Shown piece after piece: positions 42,701 through 52,514 of a stretch of DNA of 64,000 bases (position 1 is the first letter of the stretch; the number at the start of each line of letters is the position of its first letter). Source of the stretch: Paenibacillus farraposensis (GTDB lineage Bacteria; Bacillota; Bacilli; Paenibacillales; Paenibacillaceae); NCBI RefSeq assembly GCF_020736845.1, contig NZ_JAFFQR010000112.1, forward strand, positions 483,903-547,902, read 5' to 3'. The position numbers and the translations under genes were made by a program. The notes under the pieces are model-generated. The model saw only the letters and a program-made list of their open reading frames with translations, did no database searches and was not told the DNA's origin.

Positions 42701-42867
42701 GGTTAATTTCCTCCTTTTAATTGGACCCTTCATAATGAGCGGGTACTCCAAGAGATTTGGCTTTGCTTCGTCAATTGTATCTGAAAATCCCCTCGAGTCC
42801 CCGCTCTTATGCGGGCGGTTCTTTATTGATGTAATGCGCTGTAACCGTAATTCGTTAAAGCTCCATA

Positions 42868-43353
42868 TTAAGCATTGCCACGCACCATGGCTGTGACCCC
42901 GGTTCGGGTCAGCTCACGAATGCCGTAAGGCTTCAACGATTCAATCATGGCGTCTATTTTTTCGGTATCGCCAATGACCTGAACGATCAGGCTCGTCGTT
43001 CCAACGTCGATTACAGCTGCTCTGAACGTATCCACCACACCCATGATTTCCGGTCGCTGAGGCGGCTCCGCCTTTACCTTGATCATCGCCAATTCACGGG
43101 CAACCATCGGCTTGGAGCTAAGATCGATGACCTTGATCACATCAACCAGCTTATACAGCTGCTTTTCAATCTGCTCCAGGTTGTTCTCATCTCCTATAGT
43201 CACAATGACCATACGGGATAAACCAGCTTCTTCCGATTGGCCGACGGTTATGCTATCAATGTTAAAGCCACGGCGACCAAACAGACCGGACACACGCTGC
43301 AAAACGCCGGGATGATCATTTACCAGTACAGCAATGGTATTTTTAGTCGTCAT
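42868..43353 (-). CDS. ilvN: Acetolactate synthase small (regulatory) subunit
   Basis: 161 residues: N-terminal ACT domain (IAVLVNDHPGVLQRVSGLFG, RRGFNIDSITVG) that binds valine, and the C-terminal domain that activates the large subunit. The ATG lies one base after the ilvB stop, so the subunits are translationally coupled. Confidence 0.95.
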   Translation of the reverse strand: MTTKNTIAVLVNDHPGVLQRVSGLFGRRGFNIDSITVGQSEEAGLSRMVIVTIGDENNLEQIEKQLYKLVDVIKVIDLSSKPMVARELAMIKVKAEPPQRPEIMGVVDTFRAAVIDVGTTSLIVQVIGDTEKIDAMIESLKPYGIRELTRTGVTAMVRGNA

Positions 43354-43354
43354 T

Positions 43355-45100
43355 TTACTCGTCCCCCATCAACATTTGATCAATGGTCGAACCTTGCGTC
43401 ACCATCGGATATACATTTTCTTCCTTGTTGACTACAAACTCGACAACGACCGGTCCGGGTGTATCAAGTGCCTCTTGCCAAACCCGGCGTGCCTCTTCCT
43501 TGTTCGTAGCACGCAGACCTTTTACACCGTATGCTTCAGCGAGTTTGACAAAATCCGGGCTGCCAGCCAAATCAATGTGACTGTACCGGTTGTTATAAAT
43601 CAATTCCTGCCATTGGCGAACCATCCCCAGTACCTGATTGTTAATGATTACGATTTTGACCGGGATGTTATTGATAGCACAGATCGCTAACTCCTGCGAA
43701 CACATTTGCATACCGCCGTCTCCGTTGATCGAGATTACCAATCTGTCGGGATTGGCCACCTGAGCGCCAATCGCTGAAGGAAAACCAAAGCCCATCGTTC
43801 CCAGTCCACCAGATGTCACCCACGAGCGCGGCTGATTGAATTTATAATACTGGGCTGCCCACATTTGATGCTGGCCCACATCCGTCGCTACGATTGCGCC
43901 ACCCTTGGTCGTTTCATCCAGCAGTTCAATAACCCATTGCGGCTTGAGCACGGTATCGGAATCTTTATAAGAATAAGGCTTCTCGTTCTTCCATTGCTGA
44001 ATTTGCGCTCTCCATGCATCTGCCAGGTTCGCGCGTTTCACATCCTGATTCAGCAATTCCAGTACCGCCTTAACATCGCCTACAATTGGAATATCGGTTG
44101 CTACGTTTTTGCCAATTTCAGCAGGGTCGATATCAATGTGGACGATTTTGGCTTGTGGGGCAAATCCATCCAGTTTGCCTGTTACCCGATCGTCAAAGCG
44201 AGCACCGATACAGATCAGCAGGTCCGACTGCTGAATAGCCTGATTGGAGGTGTATGTTCCGTGCATTCCCGGCATTCCCATCCAGAGCCCATGTCCGCTC
44301 GGGAAACCTCCCAGACCCAATAATGTTGTCGTAATCGGAATTTCCGTTTTACGAACAAATTCATAAAGTGCCTCATGTCCACCGGAGTATACAACTCCGC
44401 CACCGGCCAGAATGACCGGACGTTCTGCCTCGGAAATGGCCTGAGCCAGCTTGTCTAGTTGAATTTTATTAGGGAGCACTGTCGGATTATAGCCCCGCAT
44501 GTTCACAGGTTCTGTTTGTGGAACAAACAGTGTTTGAGCTGCCGAAACATCCTTCGGGATATCGATCAGCACCGGTCCCTTGCGGCCTGTATTAGCAATA
44601 TGAAATGCCTCATGGATGATCCGCGGCAATTCCTCTACGTCTCTTACCAGGTAGCTGTGCTTCGTAATCGGCATTGTAATTCCCGTAATATCAGCCTCCT
44701 GGAAAGCATCCGTTCCAATCAGGGAAGATACAACATTACCCGTGATGACTACCAACGGCACCGAATCCATAAAAGCTGTCGCAATACCAGTTACCAGGTT
44801 TGTCGCACCAGGTCCGGAAGTCGCGATGCAGACCCCAACTTTACCGCTTGCCCGTGCGTAACCATCTGCAGCATGAATAGCTCCTTGCTCGTGACGGGTG
44901 AGAACATGCTTAAAATCCTTAAAGCCATACATGGCATCATAGATATAAAGCACTGCACCACCAGGGTATCCGAAGACACAATCTACTCCCTCCAGCAACA
45001 GGCTACGGAGCAAAATTTCCGAACCTGTAATCACCTCAGGTTTCATCCACTTTTGACGTAATTCATCAGTTGGCCGAACTTCAGGAATTTGTGCACTCAT
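43355..45100 (-). CDS. ilvB: Acetolactate synthase large subunit
   Basis: 581 residues. ThDP-dependent enzyme: activating Glu in YPGGAVLYIYDAM-type N-terminal region, FAD-binding middle domain and the ThDP/Mg motif GDGGMQMCSQELA. It makes acetolactate and acetohydroxybutyrate for valine, leucine and isoleucine. ATG follows AAAGGAGG by seven bases. It is first behind the T-box leader. Confidence 0.96.
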   Translation of the reverse strand: MSAQIPEVRPTDELRQKWMKPEVITGSEILLRSLLLEGVDCVFGYPGGAVLYIYDAMYGFKDFKHVLTRHEQGAIHAADGYARASGKVGVCIATSGPGATNLVTGIATAFMDSVPLVVITGNVVSSLIGTDAFQEADITGITMPITKHSYLVRDVEELPRIIHEAFHIANTGRKGPVLIDIPKDVSAAQTLFVPQTEPVNMRGYNPTVLPNKIQLDKLAQAISEAERPVILAGGGVVYSGGHEALYEFVRKTEIPITTTLLGLGGFPSGHGLWMGMPGMHGTYTSNQAIQQSDLLICIGARFDDRVTGKLDGFAPQAKIVHIDIDPAEIGKNVATDIPIVGDVKAVLELLNQDVKRANLADAWRAQIQQWKNEKPYSYKDSDTVLKPQWVIELLDETTKGGAIVATDVGQHQMWAAQYYKFNQPRSWVTSGGLGTMGFGFPSAIGAQVANPDRLVISINGDGGMQMCSQELAICAINNIPVKIVIINNQVLGMVRQWQELIYNNRYSHIDLAGSPDFVKLAEAYGVKGLRATNKEEARRVWQEALDTPGPVVVEFVVNKEENVYPMVTQGSTIDQMLMGDE

Positions 45101-45145
45101 TGGTCATCCTCCTTTACAAAATTTACATACAGCTGACATTTGTAA

Positions 45146-45515
45146 AAACAAAAAAACCTTCCATCCCTAGAACAGACTTGCTGTTACTGAGGGACGAAAG
45201 GCTGTAGCTTCCGTGGTACCACCCGTGTTTGCCCGACATCTCGCGATATCGAACCTTGGCAGGTACAGAAATCACAAAGGATTCCTATATCTGGCGTCTG
45301 TAACGTAGACCGTACGATTTTCCCTAATAGGTGATTCAGCGCACCGTTAAATTTCATCGGTCCGAAAGACTTTTCAGGAAAACAGCTCCGAGGTGAGCTC
45401 GTTAAAAAGGGATTTTGGTGAAGCTTGCAGCTAATGCTTCACTCTCTGAACAAAAGAGCCCTAATCACTTCGTCCTCTTCATTGCCGTTGAGTTCATGTT
45501 ATTCTTTCAAATGTT
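45146..45515 (-). promoter_or_regulatory. T-box leader, specifier CUC (Leu)
   Basis: The minus strand carries GGGTGGTACCACG (about 45217-45230) and then a terminator stem ending in TTTTTTTG (about 45150-45194). The specifier CUC at 45397-45395 is followed by ACCTCGGAG, as UUC is followed by GCTCCGGAG in the Phe T-box of this window. Uncharged tRNA-Leu should switch on ilvB-ilvN-ilvC-leuA. Confidence 0.95.
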
Positions 45516-45522
45516 TAGACAC

Positions 45523-45551
45523 ATTATATGTCCCCTATCTGGGATAGTCAA
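45523..45551 (-). promoter_or_regulatory. Sigma-A promoter of the ilv-leu operon
   Basis: TTGACT and a perfect TATAAT with 17 bases between them, directly upstream of the T-box leader. Confidence 0.85.
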
Positions 45552-45714
45552 TACCCTGATTTCATAAAAAATAATGTTTTTCTTTTGAAGCGCCTCAGAG
45601 TCGCACGCATGTAATCGGTACCCGCATAGTATAAAAAGACCACATGATAAGACGGGTAAACACCTCCAAAGTCACATCTTGTCTTGTTAGCAGGGGAGAA
45701 AAGGAGGCACGCTT

Positions 45715-46155
45715 ATGATCCGCAAACGCATAGCTCAGGATAATGCAACCATTTTCCGACTCATCGAGCAAGAGCTCGTCCCCCTATCACATTTAAGCGT
45801 TCAGGAAATGGATCAAATACGCAAAGAATTACCCCGGCGCTTAAACCGGGGCATCACTTTTGTGGCTTGCAGGCCGGATAATGCGCAGGTTGTTGGGTTC
45901 ATTCATGTTATGCTGCACGGGGAACTGTTATACATTGATTTGATCGCAATTTCTTCGGCTCATCAAGGTAAGCGCTACGGAAAAAAATTGCTGGAGCATG
46001 CTGAGCAATACGGGCGAATACGACGCTGCAAGCGAGCCAAAGTCATGGTGGACGAAGACAATATCCGGGGAATCCGCTTTTATCTGCGGCACCAATATCA
46101 TATACTGCGCTTCGTAGCCCTAAGCCGATGCTACGAACTGGAAAAATCACTATGA
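45715..46155 (+). CDS. GNAT-family N-acetyltransferase
   Basis: 146 residues with the GNAT acetyl-CoA loop (AISSAHQGKRYGKKLLEHAE) and the beta-bulge strands around it. The substrate is unknown. ATG follows AAGGAGG by seven bases. It is the only plus-strand gene of this stretch, between the ilv promoter and the next minus-strand gene. Confidence 0.82.
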   Translation: MIRKRIAQDNATIFRLIEQELVPLSHLSVQEMDQIRKELPRRLNRGITFVACRPDNAQVVGFIHVMLHGELLYIDLIAISSAHQGKRYGKKLLEHAEQYGRIRRCKRAKVMVDEDNIRGIRFYLRHQYHILRFVALSRCYELEKSL

Positions 46156-46188
46156 AGAGCGGCTTCTTGGGATGCTGATCTTGTTATC

Positions 46189-46509
46189 CTAAAAAAAACC
46201 AGGGGAATATGGATAACCTAATCCAGGATACCCCCCACCAGCATACGGGGCAGGGTCGTATCCATAACCTGGTCCGTAGCCATTATATCCGTAGGCATAA
46301 GGAGCCGTGCCGATGGCGAGCAGATCAAATAACACCAGGGGAATAATCGCCTTCGTGTGCATTTTTTTATTGCGGTTTGGCTGAAGAATCAGTCGGTTAC
46401 CCGAAATGCGGATCAGCTTGCCGCTGACCTGGGAACCATCCTTGCGAGTAGCATAGATGACTTTGCCGACAAGCTTCTCCACCTGCTTTCTGGTTACTGC
46501 CTGTTTCAT
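46189..46509 (-). CDS. Small protein with a Gly/Tyr/Pro-rich tail
   Basis: 106 residues. The N-terminal 60 resemble a small beta-barrel (VGKVIYATRKDGSQVSGKLIRI), then a hydrophobic stretch (IIPLVLFDLLAIGTAP) and a Gly/Tyr/Pro repeat tail (YGYNGYGPGYGYDP). Such tails occur in coat or envelope-associated proteins of spore formers. The start is the ATG after AAGGAGG; the longest frame runs 55 codons upstream without a site. Confidence 0.65.
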   Translation of the reverse strand: MKQAVTRKQVEKLVGKVIYATRKDGSQVSGKLIRISGNRLILQPNRNKKMHTKAIIPLVLFDLLAIGTAPYAYGYNGYGPGYGYDPAPYAGGGYPGLGYPYSPGFF

Positions 46510-46677
46510 CGTATTTCCTCCTTCTTTCAACGGATGGACAGATTGAACGGCTCCTTGATAGCTCTCCACCACCATAAAATAGACTGGAGCTGACAGGGGC
46601 CGAGCGTCCGTCCAATCTGCATAGCACATTCTATTCTGTTCATGCCAGAAGCGTATGTTTAAATGCCTGCACAACCT

Positions 46678-46714
46678 AAAAAATCCGGTGCCTGCGGATG
46701 CAGATACCGGATTT
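46678..46714 (-). terminator. Terminator of the nup operon
   Basis: AAATCCGGT ... ACCGGATTT followed by TTTAGG on the minus strand, about 55 bases past the last permease gene. Confidence 0.85.
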
Positions 46715-46768
46715 TCAGATGTTTAATTTCAGTTTTAAAGAATACAGTTTTTAGCTGATGATGGCTTA

Positions 46769-47728
46769 TTAACGCTTGCTTGGATCATAAAGCTGACCCA
46801 ATGCGGCCGGAGCTCGTGACCGGCCTACAGCTGCTACCAGTACAATAATCGTCAAGAGGTATGGCAGCATAAAAATAATTTCCTGGGGAATACTTTGCGA
46901 CCATGCAAAGAGCTGTACATAGTTGCGAATGGCTTGAGAGAACCCGAAAAACACGGCTGCGCCAAAAGCACCGAGCGGATTCCATTTGCCGAAAATCATA
47001 GCGGCAATCGCAATATATCCCTGACCGGAGACCGTATTGTGCGAGAACATATTGGTTGTAGTCAGGGTGATTGTAGCTCCGCCAATCCCAGCTAACGCAC
47101 CACTGATCATAACACCGATATAACGCAGGCGATTTACCTTGATTCCCACTGTGTCCGCTGCACCCGGATGCTCCCCAACCGAACGCAAACGCAAGCCAAA
47201 CGGAGTTTTATACAAGACAAAATATCCGATAATAACCAGCAGAATAGCCAGAAAGGTTGTTGGGTAGGCTTGAAAAAACGCTTTTCCTGCGATGGGAATA
47301 TCTGCAAGATAAGGGATGGATATTTCGTTAAATCCCTGAATACGACCGGTGTCACCGTCACCCTCAAATAAAAGCTTGACCATATACAGCGTACTGCCTG
47401 CCGCCAGAAAGTTAATGACAATCCCGCTTATGACTTGATCGGCTTTAAACGTAATAGAGGCTACAGCATGAATCAGCGAAACCGCAATACCGAACACCGC
47501 AGCTGACAGCACGCCTACCCAAGCCGCAGCAGTTCCTCCTAGTCCAGCTTGTTCAGCGTAATATCCGCCGACACCAGCCGCAAACGCCCCAAATACCATA
47601 AGGCCTTCCAATCCGAGATTCGTTACACCGGATTTTTCTGAAAAAACTCCGCCGAGAGACGCAAATATAATCGCCGTCGCAAAAACGAGCGTCGTATGGA
47701 TTAATTCACCAAGTGTTAACCAACTCAT
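46769..47728 (-). CDS. nupQ: Nucleoside ABC transporter permease (NupQ/YufQ-like)
   Basis: 319 residues with about nine hydrophobic segments and the branched-chain-type permease motif GGATITLTTTNMFSHNTVSGQGYIAIA region. It pairs with the permease encoded immediately upstream. ATG lies one base after that gene's stop. Operon order NOPQ equals the guanosine importer of B. subtilis. Confidence 0.87.
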   Translation of the reverse strand: MSWLTLGELIHTTLVFATAIIFASLGGVFSEKSGVTNLGLEGLMVFGAFAAGVGGYYAEQAGLGGTAAAWVGVLSAAVFGIAVSLIHAVASITFKADQVISGIVINFLAAGSTLYMVKLLFEGDGDTGRIQGFNEISIPYLADIPIAGKAFFQAYPTTFLAILLVIIGYFVLYKTPFGLRLRSVGEHPGAADTVGIKVNRLRYIGVMISGALAGIGGATITLTTTNMFSHNTVSGQGYIAIAAMIFGKWNPLGAFGAAVFFGFSQAIRNYVQLFAWSQSIPQEIIFMLPYLLTIIVLVAAVGRSRAPAALGQLYDPSKR

Positions 47729-47729
47729 T

Positions 47730-48809
47730 TTACAACACCTTCTCTTTCTTCCGCTTGGAGTAGAGCGGCTTCACAACCCAGCGCACAATGCCTTGGGCCG
47801 CAATGAAGAAAATAATCGAGCCAATGACCACCCGGATAATTTCCGGCGGTACATCCGCGCTAAAGCTCATCCCTGCGGAACCATACGTAAGCGTTCCAAA
47901 CAAAACAGAGCCTAACAGCACACCGAACGGATTATTCATCCCGATGAGAGACACGGCGATACCGTCAAAGCCCGTTCCCGGCGATCCTGCCATAACGGAT
48001 TGGTAATGAAAGACCCCCAACACTTCAAATGCACCCGCCAAACCTGCAAAAACGCCACTAATAAACATCGCTTTTACGATATTGCGATTTACATTCATAC
48101 CCGCATAACGGGATGCATCCTGATTAAATCCGACAGCCCGAAGCTCGTAGCCCTGTTTTGTTTTCCACATGAAAATATAGAAAAATACCGCCGCCAGCAA
48201 AGCAATCACGGTGCCCCAATGAACCCGGGCATTTCCCATCATCTGTGACAGCCAGTCGATGGAGATTGAGGCCGAAGGCTGAATGTCCACAGAACGATTT
48301 TCACCTTCCAATAATGCGAACTGATTAATCACCAAGTTGGCCAAATACAGGCCAATCCAGTTCATCATAATGCAGGTAATGACTTCATTTACTCCCCGCT
48401 TGGCCTTCAAATAGCCCGCAATCGCAGCCCACAGGCCGCCGAAAACAGCCCCTGCAATGACAGCCAGCGGAGCATGAATTATAGCAGGCAGTCCATGCAG
48501 CTTGATGCCCACGATGGAGGCAGCTGTCATACCTACCAGAAACTGACCTTCACCACCAATATTAAATAAGCCGGCGCGAGCCGCAAAAGCAAATGCCAAA
48601 CCCGTCAAAATCAGTGGGGTCATTTCACGGATAGCCTCGCCAAAATTGTATGAATCTCCGTATACACGGCTAAACAAAGCGGAATAAGCGACAATGGGAT
48701 CATATCCGCCAATCAGCATTACGACAGCTCCCAGAAGAAGACCCAAAATAATAGAGACCAGTGCCAGCACAAAGGAGTCTTTCGTAAATATTTTCAATAG
48801 GTTAGCCAT
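47730..48809 (-). CDS. nupP: Nucleoside ABC transporter permease (NupP/YufP-like)
   Basis: 359 residues, about ten hydrophobic segments, with family sequence GGEGQFLVGMTAASIVG and NVNRNIVKAMFISG. Together with the other permease it forms the membrane channel. Its ATG follows AGGAG and overlaps the end of the ATPase gene by eight bases. Confidence 0.87.
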   Translation of the reverse strand: MANLLKIFTKDSFVLALVSIILGLLLGAVVMLIGGYDPIVAYSALFSRVYGDSYNFGEAIREMTPLILTGLAFAFAARAGLFNIGGEGQFLVGMTAASIVGIKLHGLPAIIHAPLAVIAGAVFGGLWAAIAGYLKAKRGVNEVITCIMMNWIGLYLANLVINQFALLEGENRSVDIQPSASISIDWLSQMMGNARVHWGTVIALLAAVFFYIFMWKTKQGYELRAVGFNQDASRYAGMNVNRNIVKAMFISGVFAGLAGAFEVLGVFHYQSVMAGSPGTGFDGIAVSLIGMNNPFGVLLGSVLFGTLTYGSAGMSFSADVPPEIIRVVIGSIIFFIAAQGIVRWVVKPLYSKRKKEKVL

Positions 48810-50340
48810 TCTCTGCTCCTTTCTTCACTGCACTTCCTGCCATCATCATTCCCAGCTCCTGGTCATTCGTTTCTTCCGGCAACACTTCCCCCACAATCTT
48901 GCCTTCATAAATGACAGCAATCCGGTCGGATACATTCATAATCTCATCCAGCTCAAAAGAGATCAGCAGCACCGCTTTGCCTTGATCCCGCTGAGCAATC
49001 AGTTGCTTCTGGACAAACTCAATGGCTCCAACATCCAGCCCCCGTGTAGGCTGTGCTGCAATCAGGAGATCCGGATTTTTATCAATTTCGCGCGCAATAA
49101 TAGCTTTTTGCTGATTCCCGCCAGACAACGATCTTGCCTTGGTGTGAATATCTGGTGTTCTGACATCGAACTTCTCAATAAGGCTCTTGGCCTGCTTGTT
49201 AATAGCATCTTTGTTTAAAAAGCCATTTTTACTGTAAGGTGCCTGGTAATACGTTTCCAGCACCATGTTTTCGCTCATGGAAAAATCGAGTACCAGCCCA
49301 TGCTTATGGCGGTCCTCTGGTATATGTGAAACACCTGCCTCGGAAATTTTGCGTGGCGACTGATTGGTGATCTCTTGTCCCAGCAATTGAATGCTTCCGC
49401 CGTCGATCTTGCGCAAACCTGTCAAAGCTTCGATCAGCTCACTCTGTCCATTTCCATCAACTCCGGCAATCCCCAGAATTTCGCCGGCCTTGACCTTTAA
49501 ATTCAGCTCATTCAGTACATGAATGCCATCCTTGTTTTTAGATACCACATTGTTCATTTCCATTACAGTTTGACCTGGCTGTGCACGCTGCTTGTCCACT
49601 TTAAAGGACACACGGCGACCTACCATTTTCTCTGCCAGCTCATTTGGTGTTGTTGCTGGCGTTTTGACGGTATCAATAACCTGACCGCGACGAATAATGG
49701 TTACCGTATCTGCAATTTGCATGATTTCTTTGAGTTTATGCGTGATAAGGATGATTGATTTTCCTTCCGCTACCAAACGTTTCATAATATCCAGCAACTC
49801 AGTAATTTCTTGTGGTGTAAGCACTGCTGTAGGCTCATCGAAAATGAGAATGTCTGCACCGCGATAGAGCGTTTTGATAATTTCCACACGCTGCTGCATA
49901 CCAACGGATATATCCTCAATTTTGGCATTGGGATTCACCTGAAGACCGTATTGCTCAGACAACCGCTGTACTTCAGCGACAGCCTTTTTATAATTGATTT
50001 TCAGACCCTTACGCGGCTCCGAGCCCAGAACAATATTTTCGGTAACGGTAAACGGCTGCACGAGCTTAAAGTGCTGATGTACCATGCCGATTCCCAGATC
50101 AATCGCCTTATTGGGGCTATCAATCTGTACCGGTTTCCCATCCATTTCAATTGTCCCTTCGTCTGGCTGATACAGTCCGAAAAGAATATTCATAAGCGTA
50201 GATTTACCCGCACCATTTTCACCCAAAAGAGCATGAATTTCTCCTTTATGCAGCTTGATGCTGATGGAGTCGTTGGCAACGATGCCGGGAAATCGTTTTG
50301 TAATCTTCTTCAATTCAACGACGGGGGTCGCTGCATCCAT
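48802..50340 (-). CDS. nupO: Nucleoside ABC transporter ATPase (NupO/YufO-like)
   Basis: 512 residues with two fused ATPase domains. The first has Walker A GENGAGKST and a complete Walker B (ILIFDEPTAVLTPQE). The second has the degenerate Walker A GVDGNGQSEL but a normal signature LSGGNQQKA, which is usual in this RbsA-like family. The start is the ATG after AAGGGTGA, six codons inside the longest frame. Confidence 0.9.
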   Translation of the reverse strand: MDAATPVVELKKITKRFPGIVANDSISIKLHKGEIHALLGENGAGKSTLMNILFGLYQPDEGTIEMDGKPVQIDSPNKAIDLGIGMVHQHFKLVQPFTVTENIVLGSEPRKGLKINYKKAVAEVQRLSEQYGLQVNPNAKIEDISVGMQQRVEIIKTLYRGADILIFDEPTAVLTPQEITELLDIMKRLVAEGKSIILITHKLKEIMQIADTVTIIRRGQVIDTVKTPATTPNELAEKMVGRRVSFKVDKQRAQPGQTVMEMNNVVSKNKDGIHVLNELNLKVKAGEILGIAGVDGNGQSELIEALTGLRKIDGGSIQLLGQEITNQSPRKISEAGVSHIPEDRHKHGLVLDFSMSENMVLETYYQAPYSKNGFLNKDAINKQAKSLIEKFDVRTPDIHTKARSLSGGNQQKAIIAREIDKNPDLLIAAQPTRGLDVGAIEFVQKQLIAQRDQGKAVLLISFELDEIMNVSDRIAVIYEGKIVGEVLPEETNDQELGMMMAGSAVKKGAENG

Positions 50341-50475
50341 GAAATCACCCTTATACACTTTATAGTATGTGCTCCAATGAGCTGATTATCTTTATGATTC
50401 GTTTAACTCCAGACGTAAGAACAAGGCTAGTCTTGTGAACCAGCCTTGTCGCCACCTTTATATTCTTCACACCAA

Positions 50476-51513
50476 TTATTTCGAAGGAACTTTAATTTCG
50501 CCCTTGATAATTTTTTGCTTATATTGCTCTACAAGATCGAGTACATCTTTAGGGACGTTTTTCGTCGATGTATCGGCCAGACCGACTCCGTTATCCTTCA
50601 AAGCCAGTGTTTCAACACCACCCTTGAACTTGCCGTCGATAACTTCTTGAGATACACGTTTTACTGCTTCATCTACATGTTTTACCATGGAGGTCAACGT
50701 TACTCCGTCACCAAACTCAAGCGATTGGTCTTTATCTACACCGATAACCCATACTTGCTGGCCTTGTTGCTTGCGTGCGAGCGCTTCATTAAATACACCC
50801 GTACCCGATCCGCCAGCTGCATGGAAAATAATATCTGCACCAGAGTTGTAGATTGTTGCAGCAGCAGCCTTTCCGAGATCCGGCTTATCGAATGCTCCTG
50901 TGTAGTTTACTTCCAATTTTGCATTTGGGTTCACCGCTTTGATTCCTGCTTCGAAGCCTTTCTCAAAACGTTTGATCAGCGGGCTGTCTTGTCCACCCAC
51001 AAAACCAATTTTGTTTGTTTTGGTAAGTTTACCAGCTACAACCCCCGCCAGGAAGGAGCCTTCATTTTCAGCAAAAACAACCGATTTTACGTTAGGCGCA
51101 TCCACGACACTATCGATGATCGCCAGATTTTTGTTCGGGTTCTCTTTTGCCACTTTTCCAATTGCATCCGCCAGATTAAAACCAATGCCCCAAGTCAGAT
51201 TAAAATCACCTTTAACAAATTGGTTCAGGTTAGGAATATAATCTTGATCGGATTTACTTTGCAGGTATTTAACTTTAACGCCTGTATCTTTCTCAACGGC
51301 TTGCAGCGCCTCCCAGGCAGATTGGTTAAATGATTTGTCGTTTACTCCGCCCACATCTGTAACCATGCCGATTTGGACATTTGATGGTTTGGCAGAATTG
51401 CCTGTGTCCCCACCACTTGCGTTGGACGCTCCTTGATTTTTGTTACCGCAACCTGCGAGAATAACCGAGATCGCCAGCAGCATAACCAAAGACATACTGA
51501 ACATTTTCTTCAT
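50476..51513 (-). CDS. nupN: Nucleoside-binding lipoprotein (BMP/NupN family)
   Basis: 345 residues. Lipobox ISVILAGC at the end of a typical signal; BMP-family sequence IGMVTDVGGVNDKSFNQSAWE follows. It captures nucleosides outside the membrane for the importer. The start is the ATG of MKKMFSM; the longest frame adds 24 residues upstream without a site. Purine nucleosides, probably guanosine, are inferred from the operon match with B. subtilis nupNOPQ. Confidence 0.9.
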   Translation of the reverse strand: MKKMFSMSLVMLLAISVILAGCGNKNQGASNASGGDTGNSAKPSNVQIGMVTDVGGVNDKSFNQSAWEALQAVEKDTGVKVKYLQSKSDQDYIPNLNQFVKGDFNLTWGIGFNLADAIGKVAKENPNKNLAIIDSVVDAPNVKSVVFAENEGSFLAGVVAGKLTKTNKIGFVGGQDSPLIKRFEKGFEAGIKAVNPNAKLEVNYTGAFDKPDLGKAAAATIYNSGADIIFHAAGGSGTGVFNEALARKQQGQQVWVIGVDKDQSLEFGDGVTLTSMVKHVDEAVKRVSQEVIDGKFKGGVETLALKDNGVGLADTSTKNVPKDVLDLVEQYKQKIIKGEIKVPSK

Positions 51514-51631
51514 GCTGATACTGTTCCCCCTTAGTGTTAGATCCCTGGACTGTCTTCTTTTCTTTGAAATAACATGCTTATACATGTCGTTTTCTGACGA
51601 GACAGATCACACAGAAGACTTACTTTAGAGA

Positions 51632-51637
51632 TTATAC
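51632..51637 (-). promoter_or_regulatory. -10 element of the nup operon
   Basis: Perfect TATAAT about 120 bases upstream of the lipoprotein start. The -35 region (TAGATT at 17 bases) is weak. No purine riboswitch is visible in this leader. Confidence 0.45.
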
Positions 51638-51805
51638 AATTATGATCGGCTAAAATCTAGATGATTAATAACCTTGGGTTAATTTTTTTTGAATTTCTAC
51701 AAATGTAAGCGTTGCATTTTTAAAAAAAACATACATTCTGCCATCACACGTCATATTTATTCGTATTTTGAAGAAAATATACTATTCCGTATCACTGAAT
51801 AAATA
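51638..51805. other. AT-rich region between nup promoter and rplT terminator
   Basis: No gene seen. AT-rich, with A/T runs that may be part of an upstream element of the nup promoter. Confidence 0.4.
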
Positions 51806-51850
51806 CAAAAAAAGGCATCCCTGCACAGCATACTGCTCGGGATACCTCTT
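51806..51850 (-). terminator. Terminator of the infC-rpmI-rplT operon
   Basis: GGTATCCC ... GGGATGCC followed by TTTTTTT on the minus strand. Confidence 0.9.
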
Positions 51851-51881
51851 GTACCACTTTCGCGGTCTCCACGCTTAAAAA

Positions 51882-52241
51882 TTAAGCGTTGATTTTGCCT
51901 TTGGCAACAGTTGCCAAAGAGTTGAACGCATTGATATCGTTGACTGCAAGATCAGCCAGGATTTTGCGGTTAATGTCCACACCAGCCAATTTCAGGCCGT
52001 GCATCAGTTTGCTGTAAGACAAACCATTCAAACGAGCTGCTGCATTGATACGCACGATCCACAGTTTGCGGAAATTACGTTTTGTCTGACGACGGTCACG
52101 GTATGCGTAAACAAGCGATTTCATTACCTGCTCGTTAGCTGTTTTAAAAATGCGGTGTTTGGAACCAAAATAACCTTTAGCAAGCTTCAATACTTTTTTA
52201 TGACGACGACGAACGACGAATCCGCCCTTTACTCTTGCCAT
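51882..52241 (-). CDS. rplT: Ribosomal protein L20
   Basis: 119 residues with the basic L20 N-terminus (RHKKVLKLAKGYFGSKH) and globular C-terminal domain. It binds 23S rRNA early in assembly and, in Bacillus, the leader of its own operon. Last gene of the operon. Confidence 0.98.
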   Translation of the reverse strand: MARVKGGFVVRRRHKKVLKLAKGYFGSKHRIFKTANEQVMKSLVYAYRDRRQTKRNFRKLWIVRINAAARLNGLSYSKLMHGLKLAGVDINRKILADLAVNDINAFNSLATVAKGKINA

Positions 52242-52293
52242 ATTAAAAGACCTCCCAAATAATTTTATGCTTTATTCATTGCCGTGCTATATG

Positions 52294-52494
52294 CTACTTG
52301 AGGTTAGCAAGACCTTGTTTCAGACGTCTAACATCCCCAGGTGCCATCTCAGGGTTAGTACCCAGAACGCGTTTTGCACGTTTGGACTTGTGGGAAAGCA
52401 GATGGTTTTTGTAAGCTTTGTAACGCATTACTTTACCAGTACCGGTAATCTTGAAGCGGCCTTTAAGGCTGCTATGTGTTTTCATTTTAGGCAT
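52294..52494 (-). CDS. rpmI: Ribosomal protein L35
   Basis: 66 residues, basic, with the L35 pattern MPKMKTHSSLKGRFKITGTG and HLLSHKSKRAKR. It lies 20 bases after infC, preceded by AAGGAGG. Confidence 0.98.
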   Translation of the reverse strand: MPKMKTHSSLKGRFKITGTGKVMRYKAYKNHLLSHKSKRAKRVLGTNPEMAPGDVRRLKQGLANLK

Positions 52495-52514
52495 TGAACT
52501 TCCTCCTTAATTTA

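Noticed and set aside
42755..42800. CodY-box-like ATTGTATCTGAAAAT upstream of ilvC
   Set aside because: About five mismatches to the consensus and only one half is good; such matches are expected by chance in AT-rich DNA.
51514..51805. Possible purine riboswitch upstream of the nucleoside importer
   Set aside because: None of the conserved purine-aptamer loops is present in either strand.
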